Source: Suillus spraguei | Taxonomy: Eukaryota; Basidiomycota; Agaricomycetes; Boletales; Suillaceae | Assembly (NCBI GenBank): GCA_016800925.1 | Contig: JABCPU010000705.1 | Span: 1 to 29,640, forward strand | Reading direction: 5' to 3' | DNA length: 29,640 bases | The notes under the pieces: model-generated | The model's database searches: none | Seen by the model: the letters and a program-made list of their open reading frames with translations, nothing else | Told to the model about the DNA's origin: nothing | Position numbers and translations under genes: made by a program | In this document: piece by piece, positions 17,228 to 27,170 of the stretch | How the letters are laid out: each line of letters opens with the position of its first letter | Position numbering within the stretch: position 1 is the first letter of the stretch

Positions 17228-19455
17228 TGTAAAGATACAACCTAACCTGGGCTGTAGTTAAACTACCTCTTAAGTTAGTATGTGTGGTCTTGCATTCCGT
17301 CTAGTCTGCTTCACTTGCAAAACAAGAGCGTTTGACCCTAAAGGGGGATGCCTGTTAGTATGGTCAAGTTCGAGTCAAACCAATGTGCAAATATAGCATC
17401 GTAGTCAGTGGTAAGTTTCCACGGTCAGCAATGATACTGCTGGAATTAGCATTGTAGGTAGTGGTACTAGCATCATAGGGATAAAGCCTGTAGATGTAGC
17501 GTCTCACGAGCGTGACGAGTGATGATATCTGCAGTAGTGGTAAGGTTGCGAGTGGTGCAAGGACACAGTAAAGAAATCTGCAGTACTCTCAGCGGTAGAG
17601 TAGCAGTACACATGAAGTTTAGTCTAACAGGGCTCAAGAATCTAGCGGTGTGCCAGCGGTAACGGTGACGAGCGTAATTGATTAATGAGCAGTAAACTTT
17701 AAAGACTAAGTCCACTACTGGGTAGATCCAGAGCTGGACACTAATCCTGACCTATAGTATGGTGAAAATAAGGTACAAATTAGGTGCTGTATCGTGCGGG
17801 TACACAGTGCTTATATCCTATATCATATGTACTCGGAATGCTCTAGGCGAGATCAGTAGCGCTCAAGTGCAGTAACTGCTGTAGCGAGAAAAGTCACCCT
17901 AACCGTCAAAACACTGTTTTTGGCAAGCGTCTCGTTAACGTCTGCGGCGGCAACCGAAGGATTCCCTTATAGCGATGAAATAGCCTTTTCGCTCCGCTAA
18001 CGTGGAACCGTTCTTCTTCCGTGAACCCTTACCGGATCCTCGCGCCGATGCCCTCATGTCCCATCCTATTCCGTCTAGAATCCATTGGTGCGTAGTTACC
18101 TCGCTTCCGCAGTTACTAAACCTACGGCAGAATTTACCTTATATCTCAAGGGGCTACTGCACGCTGTGCGCCTCATAATTAAGTACCCCGTTTTTATTTT
18201 CTTTCTTGCTACTGGACTCGCATAGTTATCTTGTACGCGCTTGCATATGTTAAAAAGGACTGAACATACATACTGTTACTTTTACTTTCCGTTACATCCC
18301 TTCACTAGGACTTAGTATCAGAAATGCTTGCTAGTTGCAATCTATTTGCATTTGAACTCTTCTCCGTTCGAACCACACTCATTGATTTAACTGCTGGTAA
18401 CTTTACTGCTTGAAGTACCACATGACTTTCGACTTTGCTACTTGTAACCAGACCGCGGCCAGTGATCTCGCTGGGTCGCTTTCTCTCTCGTCTGCATTCC
18501 CGCTCGTATGGAAGTTGCCGCTACCGCACTGCTGATAGTTATAACATTTCGTCTCGCCCAAGCAACTTTGTTCCTGCCCTCACTAGCTAACCATTGCAGC
18601 TATCATTACCACGCGTGTACCGCTGACACCGTGCTAGTACCGCCGACATACTGCTACCGCCACTAATCTCGGAAATCAGAATCCTAGCAGCCAATTTAGT
18701 ACTTCATTGTTTCCTTCGCACTAACTTAGAAGGAATTGCTTCTATCTGCAGTCCTCTTGGGTCGAACATCTCACTTGCGCCTTTAGTAGGATTAACGCTG
18801 CACTTATACTTAGGCCAGCGCTAGTTTCTTCGTTTCACCGCAGTACTTTCAGCAGTAAAGTAGCGGTCCATGAGAAGTTCAGTCAAAGTAACAGTCAAAA
18901 GTCCAGCAGTAACGGAGAACGAGTGTGATGTATTAACGAGCGATAAGGAAACTTTAAAGACTAAGTCCACTACTGGGGGAAATCAGAATCCTAGCAGCCA
19001 ATTTAGTACTTCATTGTTTCCTTCGCACTAACTTAGAAGGAATTGCTTCTATCTGCAGTCCTCTTGGGTCGAACATTTCACTCGCGCCTTTAGTAGGATT
19101 AACGCTGCACTTATACTTAGGCCAGCGCTAGTTTCTTCGTTTCACCGCCATATGTAAATGTAGCACAAGGTGGCTGCGGCATGAGGCAACATGTAATAAG
19201 ACTTGCTGTGGAATCAGTGATAACGAACATAAAACAAGCTATGCACCTAATGGAGCTATGCAGACCACAGCAAGGACATGGGAGGACATCAGTATGTGGA
19301 ACATGGTGTGGCAGTTGGTATGGGTGCGGTACGCGTGGGATGCCACCGGCAATGCTAAATGTGTAAGACGGCCTTTGACTGGTGGAGATTCCTATAGATG
19401 TGAGATGTGTGCCAAAAGATAAGGTTTTAAGGCCAGCACCAATATGTTTGTTACA
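17228..19455 (-). mobile_element. Solo LTR, family A, split by an LTR-C insertion
   Basis: On the plus strand it runs from TGTAAAGATACAACC to CAATATGTTTGTTACA. The family-A sequence is complete but interrupted at 17880-19144. The 4-bp flanks are TTGG and CTGG, compatible with a decayed target duplication. It is more diverged from the element A LTR than the copy at 20193-22412 is. Confidence 0.8.
17880..19144. mobile_element. LTR-C: LTR-like insertion inside the family-A LTR (left copy)
   Basis: 1265 bp, TGTAGCGAG to GTTTCA, with 4-bp flanks CTGC and CCGC. It has a unique part X (17880 to ~18671) and a ~168-bp segment B present twice (~18672-18839 and ~18977-19144). Between the B copies lies a ~137-bp segment M derived from the middle of the family-A LTR. 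Near-identical sequence lies at 20794-22054 in inverted orientation at a different target position, so it is mobile. No coding potential is recognised. Confidence 0.6.
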
Positions 19456-19805
19456 CTGGCATTCCAGCTTCACTGCTGTAGGAAGATTCTTCTGTTTCCA
19501 TGGGTGATTCAAATCGGACTTTTCCTGGGTAAGGGTGATTGGAAGGATGGGACATGTGATACTTGACAATAATGGAGAATTGGAGGTTCTATCCAACTGA
19601 TTATATATTTGATCTGGTTGTGAATCACAGAAGTTGAAATTGTGGCACCTGAACAATGGACTGTCCTGCCGGCAAGACCCGGAACACGTGATTATCAAAC
19701 ATCCTTGCCATGTGTTGGTGCTAAGTGACTGACTTCAAATTTTCATTGCTTTGTATATACAGCATCAGTGCCATTATCTCCCATCTTGCAGTTATTTTCC
19801 ACACC
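19456..19805. other. Upstream region of the 19806 gene, no other feature recognised
   Basis: This is between the family-A solo LTR and the ATG at 19806. A TATA-like TGTATATACAGC at about 19751-19762 sits about 50 bp before the ATG and could be part of its promoter. No other gene signal was seen. Confidence 0.4.
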
Positions 19806-20192
19806 ATGCCCACCACTGAATTTTCTAACACTGCCATGGGCGATGCTGCAGAGCAGATTATGAAAATTGTACAGAAGGCAGCAAAGCTGAGGGATGGCCA
19901 TCCCGATCACCTCAAGTTGGCTGTGGAAATTGGAGATCTGATGGTCAGTGTTCTTTTAATAGCAGGGCAGGGTGATGTGTTGACTACAGGTAGTCCCTGG
20001 TATTCAAGACCCATGGTATGTCAGCAACGACCATTCCAATCCAGCAACATCCATTGAAGGAGAAGGCAAGAAGCATTACAATTGCCAGGCCCCAGCCTAC
20101 TTCAATGGTGAAAGCATCTGCCAGCATTGCCAGTGTGCCAGCCCTGGCCAAGGTAAAACTTAGGCTGAAGCCAATGCCTAAGATGAAAGCAG

Positions 20193-22412
20193 TGTAACGA
20201 ACATATTGGCGCTGGGCTTAAAACCCCATATTTTGACACTCGTCTCACATCTACAGGAGTTACCACTTGTCCATGGCCTTCTTACCCCTTTAGCAGTACC
20301 GGCGGCATCCCACGCTTACCGCAACACCGTACCGACTACCACACCTCGTTCCATGTACTGATGTCCTTCCATGTCCTTGCTGCGTCCGCATAGCTCCATT
20401 TGGTGCGTAGTTGTTTCCTGTTCATTATCACTGATTCCATGGCAAGCGTTATTACATGTTGCCTCGTGCCGCAGCGCCTCACGCTATGTTTACTTATGGC
20501 GGTTACTACACTCCAGCACTACTGATCTCACCTAGAGTATTCTGAGTACATACGATTTAGGATATAAGCACTGCATACCCCACACAATACAGTACCTGAT
20601 TTTACACCATTGCACGTACTATAGGTCAGGATTATTGTCTAGCTCTGGATCAACCCAGTAGTGGACTTAGTCTTTCAAGTTTCCTTATCGCTCGTTAATA
20701 CATCACACTCGTTCTCCGTTACTGCTGGACTTTTGACTGTTACTTTGACTGAACTTCTCATGGATCGCTACTTTACTGCTGAAAGTACTGCAGTGAAACG
20801 AAGAAACTAGCGCTGGCCTAAGTATAAGTGCAGCGTTAATCCTACTAAAGGCGCGAGTGAAATGTTCGACCCAAGAGGACTGCAGATAGAAGCAATTCCT
20901 TCTAAGTTAGTGCGAAGGAAACAATGAAGTACTAAATTGGCTGCTAGGATTCTGATTTCCCCCAGTAGTGGACTTAGTCTTTAAAGTTTCCTTATCGCTC
21001 GTTAATACATCACACTCGTTCTCCGTTACTGCTGGACTTTTGACTGTTACTTTGACTGAACTTCTCATGGACCGCTACTTTACTGCTGAAAGTACTGCGG
21101 TGAAACGAAGAAACTAGCGCTGGCCTAAGTATAAGTGCAGCGTTAATCCTACTAAAGGCGCAAGTGAGATGTTCGACCCAAGAGGACTGCAGATAGAAGC
21201 AATTCCTTCTAAGTTAGTGCGAAGGAAACAATGAAGTACTAAATTGGCTGCTAGGATTCTGATTTCCGAGATTAGTGGCGGTAGCAGTATGTCGGCGGTC
21301 TAGCACGGTGTCAGCGGTACACGCGTGGTAATGATAGCTGCAATGGTTAGCTAGTGAGGGCAGGAACAAAGTTGCTTGGGCGAGACGAAATGTTATATAC
21401 TATCAGCAGTGCGGTAGCGGCAACTTCCATACGAGCGGGAATGCAGACGAGAGAGAAAGCGACCAGCGAGATCACTGGCCGCGGTCTGGTTACAAGTAGC
21501 AAAGTCGAAAGTCATGTGGTACTTCAAGCAGTAAAGTTACCAGCAGTTAAATCAATGAGTGTGGTTCGAACGGAGAAGAGTTCAAATGCAAATAGATTGC
21601 AACTAGCAAGCATTTCTGATACTAAGTCCTAGTGAAGGGATGTAACGGAAAGTAAAAGTAACAGTATGTATGTTCAGTCCTTTTTAACATATGCAAGCGT
21701 GTACAAGATAACTATGCGAGTCCAGTAGCGAGAAAGAAAATAAACGGGGTACTTAATTATGAGCGCACAGCATGCAGCAGCCCCTTGAGATATAAGGTAA
21801 AATCCTGCCGTAGGTTTAGTAACTGCGGAAGCGAGGTAACTATGCACCAATGGATTCTAGACAGAATAGGACGGGACATGAGGGCATCGGCGCAAGGATC
21901 CGGTAAGGGTTCATGGAAGAAGAACGGTTCTGCGTTAGCGGAACGAAAGGCTATTTCGTCGCTATAAGGGAATCCTTCGGTTGCCACCGCAGACGTTAAT
22001 GAGACACTTGTCGAAAATGGGGTTTTGACAGTCAGCGTGACTTTTGTCACTACAGTGGACTTCTTTACTGTTTCCTTGCACCACTCGCAACCTTACCACT
22101 ACCGCTGAGACCACCGCTCGACATTGCTCGCTCAACGCAACTGTTACTGACCTTATCTCGACCACGAAGCACTGCTACACACAACGCTAGTTCCGGCAGT
22201 AATCATTGCTGACCACAGCAACTTACCACTGACCACGATGCTTGTTTCGCATATAAGAATTGACTCGAACTTGACCATACTAAATAGGCATCCCCCTTTA
22301 AGGTCAAATGCTCTTGTTCTTACAAGTGAAGCAGACTAGACGGAGTGCAAGACTCACATACTAGTTTAGGTAGTGGTTTATCTACAGCCCAAGCTAGGTT
22401 GTATCTTTTACA
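20193..22412 (+). mobile_element. Solo LTR, family A, plus strand, carrying LTR-C
   Basis: Runs from TGTAACGAACATATTGG to GTATCTTTTACA, 2220 bp, and is the inverted partner of 17228-19455. It is closer in sequence to the element A LTRs than the left copy is. Family-A sequence is interrupted at 20794-22054. Flanks are GCAG and CCAA, so no target duplication is evident. GGATATAAGCACTGC near 20568-20582 is a likely TATA region. Confidence 0.8.
20794..22054. mobile_element. LTR-C (right copy, inverted relative to the left copy)
   Basis: Read on the minus strand it goes TGTAGTGACAAAAGTCAC to TTTCA, 1261 bp, and shares the X-B-M-B order with 17880-19144. Beyond its TTTCA end, the family-A LTR continues with a second M segment. 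Here B and M therefore form a tandem duplication (B-M-B-M) across the insertion junction. A GTGAC-AAAA-GTCAC hairpin sits at the terminus. Flanks are CCAC and CTGC, two transitions apart. Confidence 0.6.
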
Positions 22413-22952
22413 CCAAGAATACTGCCGCCACAGAGCAGTTGAATGCAATGCAAGCCAGGATCACCTCTCAGGATGCTGCCCTACTTGAATTGCAAGGCCT
22501 GCAGGTGGAGGTAGCAGTGTTGCAAGATGAAGTCAAGACATTGCGAGTGGAATCAACCACCAGGGATCAGCAGCTTTGCCGTGCTCAAGACCAATTGGGC
22601 CAACAAGAACATACCACCACCACCCTTCAGGATGCTTACAACACCATCCATCAATGTCTTACTGGACAGCCACATTCTTTATCTTCCCCCTTTGCAAGCT
22701 CCCTGTATCTTGCCAACCCTATGTATGGCAGCGGTCAAAGCATGGTGCCTGTCAGCATGGGCCAGATGTAAGCCATGGAAGGCTTGTATTTCAACTTGCC
22801 ATCATTGGTTGGCAACATCTCTCAGTGGGTCCATGTTGGGTGGTCCAACTACTGGGCCATCTGTTACCAACATTGCTGGCAGCTCTCGTACCAGCGGAGA
22901 CACCATCGCCAGGGTGGCGTCAGGTGTAGCCACTGCACCTGGTAATAGATAG

Positions 22953-23193
22953 ATATTATATTAGGTTTGGTTCCTGTCTACTATACTCTGGCAGTTCTTG
23001 AGTAGATGTAGAGCAGTTTTCATGTACAGTAGCAATGAATTTGTTTGTTGTTGCGGCGCCATTGGGGCATCAATCTATCCTGCCATACAATAGATTGGTA
23101 GGTGGCACCATCTTGCTATCTAATTGTGGCAAACATCATATACAGTAGGAGTGAACAGTTGTCATACACTACTGTTATTACTGATGACCAGAA
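22953..23193. other. Short gap between convergent genes, nothing recognised
   Basis: This lies between the stop of the plus-strand coiled-coil gene (22952) and the stop of the minus-strand pseudogene (23194). AT-rich patches could serve both 3' ends, but no specific terminator or gene was identified. Confidence 0.4.
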
Positions 23194-25122
23194 TCATTTC
23201 CTGCCCCTTCTTGGCTTTGGAGCTTCAACTATAGCCACCTTGCTCTGAGTTCTCTTGGCCGGTGTGTCACTGATTGGTGCGGCGGCACACCACTTCCCTG
23301 AACGTGTCCTAAGTACAAATAATGTTGGTTCCACGTGCCTTTGTATGTCTTGCTACTGCCAGAGGGTGGTGGAAGAATGTATTATCTGACTGGTAACAAG
23401 GTGGTGGCGGGTCAGCATTCCATCATTGATTTTGGCAAGCACATACCATTGCTGGTGGTGGTTTCCCTGGCATTGTTGGACATTGATGCTTGCTCTCCAT
23501 CATCAGTGTGGGACTGAAGGTCCTCCCTTTCATCCAAGCTTTCCTCACTAAGGACAGCATGGGCCTTGTTGCAGTGACTCATCCAGCAGATGACTTTCTG
23601 ATGAGATATTGCCGGCAGCTCCAGGTGATGGTTGGATATTGCTGCTTCTTCCCATCATCATCAGAGGACTGATACTCCTCTCTCATCTAAGCCTTCCTCA
23701 TTATCCTGTAGATGTCTTGAGGCTTGTGTGGCCTTGGGGGCATTATGGGCCTTGTTATGGCACCGGTTGACCAGCAGATGACTTTCTCATATGCCTTGGC
23801 CAGCGGCTCCATATCGCCATCAGTGTCTTTCCAAGCTTTGAAACAGAAGGTGGGACGAAGCTTCCTTTTCTGCCGATCATACCAGAAATCCAACAGAGCA
23901 GTAGCACTGGCTTTGTCCATCTTGGACGGTTCCACTACCTGTATGTCCGCCGGCCAGTAGGTGCCATCTAGAAAATCTGATTGATTCTTGATCAAGTCAC
24001 CCCAGGGTACACCACCTTAACTTTCTCTGTTCCCATACACATCCCTGTGAAACCTTCAGTCCTGTCAATATTAGGAATAGGACATCCACCTACTATAATG
24101 CCTGGTCAAGAACGACTGAATGACATGCTGCTGTTCACTGCGCTTCAAACCCATGGTTTCAGGGAGCATAGGCAACCCATCATTGTCTTCCTCCAGGTCA
24201 AGGAGCTGACGCAGCATTCGCTTCTTGGAGGTGATGACCTGTGGAACTTCATCATCCTGGACATCTGATCATTGCTGATTGTTAGGACATCAATGAGGAC
24301 CAGAAGCTGGGCATCTCACCAAATTGTTCCCCAGCATATTGCCACCATTCCAGCATGAATATCTCATTCCAATTCCTTGTCTTCATGAAGCTTTTGGCAC
24401 CGCCAAATTGATCATTGTGGTCATGTCTGTGATCAGATATTAGACCTTTGATTAACAAGAATCCAACTTGGATGACACTCATGCTCCTAACATCAGTTTG
24501 CCTCTGCTGTCCCGCCATGCTGACATCACAAAGACCCTTGTGCCAGCCTGTTTGAACATTTCAGTAGAGAAATGCTCAATCATATCAGCACCTTTGGTTC
24601 AGCGACATTGGCCTGGACTTCAGGAGGAGCAGCTTCATTGTTCCACTTATCTGCAAGAACTTTTGCCTCTTCCTTCTCCTCAGCTGACAGACCAGCCAGG
24701 ACAGTCTTAGTAGCCTCTGGCCACTTGACAATCATAGCCTCACTCCCAGGCATCTCTCGAGTCTCCTCTCGAATACAGGCCTTGTTCTGCTCAATTAAAA
24801 CACAGTGAGCTGTCCATTTGTTGCCATATTTGATGAGAGGCTTTGGGGCTTTCTGGCAACATTGGTTGTACAACCACTCCTTGTATGTCTGTTGTAATAA
24901 ATAAATGGCCAGCAAACAGGTATATCATACATTGGTTCATACCTTCTTTTGAGCTTTCAATAAGGTTTTGTCCCTAGTGGGAGCTTGAAGACAAGCTTCC
25001 TTGTGTACAGCCTTCAAAATGTGGTGCTGTTGTTTACCTTTGACAGACCTCCAGTCCTTTAGGTGGGCCTGGAGGACTGCAATTTCTGCCTTGATCAGGG
25101 GAAGCTTGGTCTGCTGGGGCAT
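23194..25122 (-). pseudogene. Conserved hypothetical Agaricomycete-type protein (DFWY motif), decayed
   Basis: Exon 1 is 24943-25122 (MPQQTKLPLIKAEIAVLQ, helical). Intron 24889-24942 joins it in phase 0 to an exon with TYKEWLYNQCCQKAPKP, YGNKWTAHCVLIEQNK, MPGSEAMIVKW and AGLSAEEKEEAKVLADKWNN. Further pieces in shifted frames read IEHFSTEMFKQAGTRVFV, WNEIFMLEWWQYAGEQFG, YWPADIQVVEPSKMDKASAT and LLDFWYDRQKRKL. The C-terminus is GKWCAAAPISDTPAKRTQ and ends in PKPRRGRK with a stop at 23194. I recall this domain order from a large family of uncharacterised proteins repeated in mushroom genomes. Its function is unknown and some members may be transposon cargo. At least two frameshifts and several stops are present. 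Gypsy-2 inserted about 100 bp upstream of the start. Confidence 0.6.
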
Positions 25123-25224
25123 GCTGGCAGGGATCACTCCTAGTCATGTTACTATACAGTTGATGAAATGGATGGTCAGAGAGTTGAAAATTATTGGTTC
25201 CAGACCCTTACTCAGCTCTTTCGG

Positions 25225-25689
25225 TGTTACGAACTGGGGTGGCGTCACCAGCGACAGTGAAAAGACACAGGCGGTCTGCTGGGAAGTTCTACAATGTCCA
25301 AAGAGGACAAGGTGAAAGTACAAGGAACGTGTTCCGAGTACGATCAAGGGTTCAGCCTCAAAGAAGTCTAAGAGGTTCTGCAAGAATAGAGACTAAGGCT
25401 AAGGAGTGCTTAGACTTAGAGATGATTCAAGACGACTTAGGTTGGAGACCTAAGCAAAGGATATTCCAGGTAAAACCCAGTAAGATTAAAGTAAGTATAC
25501 AAGCATAATACAATGTGCTTAAATAGGCCAATATGTGCGCATGGACCAAGAGAGACGTGAGAATGTAAGTGCGTATCCAAAGAAGGAAGGCAACTATAGT
25601 ACAGATGCGTTGAGCATATGAGTCAGAGTTGTTATGTAATATACAAGTAAGTAGACAGAAAATGAATAGGGGCACGTACGATTGTAACA
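25225..25689 (-). repeat. 3' LTR of gypsy-2, family D
   Basis: 465 bp, TGTTACGAAC to GATTGTAACA on the plus strand. Assigned as the 3' LTR because the minus-strand coding region ends just to its right and a purine tract abuts it. The minus strand has CTATTTAAGC (complement of 25508-25517), a possible TATA element. Left flank TTCGG cannot be compared until the other end is sequenced. Confidence 0.8.
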
Positions 25690-25700
25690 TTACCCCCGTT
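25690..25700 (-). promoter_or_regulatory. Polypurine tract of gypsy-2
   Basis: On the minus strand AACGGGGGTAA directly precedes the LTR start TGTTACA. The position and composition fit second-strand priming and confirm that this LTR is the 3' one. Confidence 0.6.
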
Positions 25701-25864
25701 TTACATGTAAAGTCACCGACTTTACTCGTCCTGATTAGCATAGTAAACGGGATCGTCGCTATACTCGTAGTCCTCATCAAGGAATGACCCACTCCTCATA
25801 TGCGGCTTCTTCAGCACCAGCATGTCGTTTAGAATCCTGCCTCTTTGCTGCTTGAGTTCGCTCA

Positions 25865-27158
25865 TCACGAAGCTGTTGTTCCCAAGAACGAAGCTTCATA
25901 GAACCCGTCATCCTTCCAGATTAATGTAAATGGAGGAGTCCACTCTTTGGGGACAGTAGATAGAAAGATGGTAGGAGCATGTCGCAGACAAATTTGGCAC
26001 TGGTAGTCAGGGCAATTCTTTTGCCGATGCCCGGTGATACCACAGACTCGACACTTCATATTCTCATCAGTGTTGAGGTGGACATGCGTAAGGGTGATGG
26101 CAAAAATGGGTTTGGGACTAGTGGATCTGGCGTGCTTCTTTCCCTTCTTTGCGCCATACATTTTAAAGTGAAGGGTATTGTTGCGTCTGAGCTGTGCCTG
26201 TTGTTTAGTGGTAAGAGTGTATGCCGACATTGGGAGATCAGGAGTAGTTGCTCGTTCAGCAACTGCGAGGAGTTTGTAGAGGAGGAGGGACGTTATACTG
26301 AAGTCCTTTACTAGGACTGGCGAAACAGGGTCCATTGGACCAAATGATGCTGGGATGGACATAGGGGGATGAATGTGGAGGTCACGAAGGCAAGGACCGA
26401 GTGCCACCAACTCAGCGACAGGAACCCTAATATTTTTGCAGCTTCACACTGCTCTTCTGTGCAGGTTTGTATAGCCATGCGGGTGATCGTGGGAGACTAT
26501 AACAGGGGGGTGAGGTTGGTTGTTTGATAGGGGATGGGGTTCGTGGAGAGGCAGGTCGCTTGCATTTGTTGCAGATCAGTAATAGCTTCTTCGACTAAGT
26601 TTCTGGCTGCTCTTGTTTCGACAACTGATTGTTGGATAGTTTTGACGACTGCATTGGTGAGCTGTCCAATCTCTGGACAGCAGTGTATAGCCAGTAAAGG
26701 CATCAAGATTAGAATAAATGCGCGAGAAGAGGGTGGAGGGACAGGAGTGGGTCATATATCTTTGCAGAGAGGGAGGTCAGCCACCTGCTCGGTGTTCGGC
26801 CACATGTGAATAGCTTCTTCAACATCGCTCTTAAAAGAATGGGGAAACAGCAGCATTGCGTAAGAACGAATACGTTTTTGTAGATGTAAGATGCGCTGGC
26901 GATACGTGATTTCTGTGGTTTGATTGATGTTGGTTTCAATGAGGGCAGCAGTGCGATGATGTTACGAGGAGTAAGGCAGGGAAGGCACCTCTTGCGGTGA
27001 GGATTCTCTCAATCTCGAGAGTGTGTCCTTCACATAGAAGGGCGGCTTCAATGTAGGAGGTGTTGTCGATTTCGGTGGCAAGGGTTCCGTAGTTTTCTGC
27101 GTCGGAGTCGAGTCATTGTTGGCAATAGTGGGGGTGATGTATGCAGTGGGAAAGACAT
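25865..27158 (-). pseudogene. Gypsy-2 third ORF with CCHC knuckle, downstream of pol
   Basis: Begins 13 bp after the pol stop, with a candidate ATG at 27158, and reads in pieces. These are an acidic start with EIDNTSYIEAALLCEG, then INQTTEITYRQRILHLQKRI and HSFKSDVEEAIHMWPNTEQV, then IGQLTNAVVKTIQQSVVETR and LVEEAITDLQQMQA. The last 181-codon block is open (25865-26410) and has CRVCGITGHRQKNCPDYQC followed by QIC, a CX2CX4HX4C knuckle with an extra CX2C. At least two frameshifts break it. It is sense-oriented, unlike the antisense genes in gypsy-1 and element A. It may be a gag-like RNA-binding protein or a second nucleocapsid. Confidence 0.55.
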
Positions 27159-27170
27159 TTCGAAGCGGTG

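Larger units (their letters stand above)
19806..22952 (+). pseudogene. Coiled-coil/Cys-motif gene interrupted by a solo family-A LTR
   Basis: Exons: 19806-19943, 19990-20152, 22413-22767 and 22826-22952. Introns at 19944-19989 and 22768-22825 keep phase. Exon 1 encodes a short helical protein start (MGDAAEQIMKIVQKAAKL, HLKLAVEIGDLM). Exon 2 has HYNC...SICQHCQC, a small Cys cluster. Exon 3 is a coiled coil (TEQLNAMQARITSQDAALLE, VEVAVLQDEVKTLRVE), and exon 4 is a Ser/Thr/Gly-rich tail (GPTTGPSVTNIAGSSR). The LTR occupies 20193-22412, right after a GTAAAA...GCAG stretch that would make a 40-bp intron. The phase of exon 2 fits exon 3 exactly at 22413. The layout parallels the antisense genes of element A and gypsy-1. 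Family and function not recognised. Whether the LTR is spliced out is unknown. Confidence 0.5.

Noticed and set aside
21354..21632. 92-codon plus-strand frame in LTR-C
   Set aside because: Low complexity, no motif, and the same DNA lies within an LTR-like repeat. The left copy has no equivalent conserved protein signal that I can see.
12117..25689. LTR families A and D as one family because both show TGTWACGAAC ends
   Set aside because: Similarity stops after about 10 bp, and it relates a transcriptional start end (A) to the opposite end (D). The internal sequences do not align.
25979..26314. Plus-strand 111-codon frame opposite the gypsy-2 third ORF as another antisense gene
   Set aside because: The minus strand carries the CCHC motif there, and the plus frame shows no Cys cluster, splice pattern or coiled coil.
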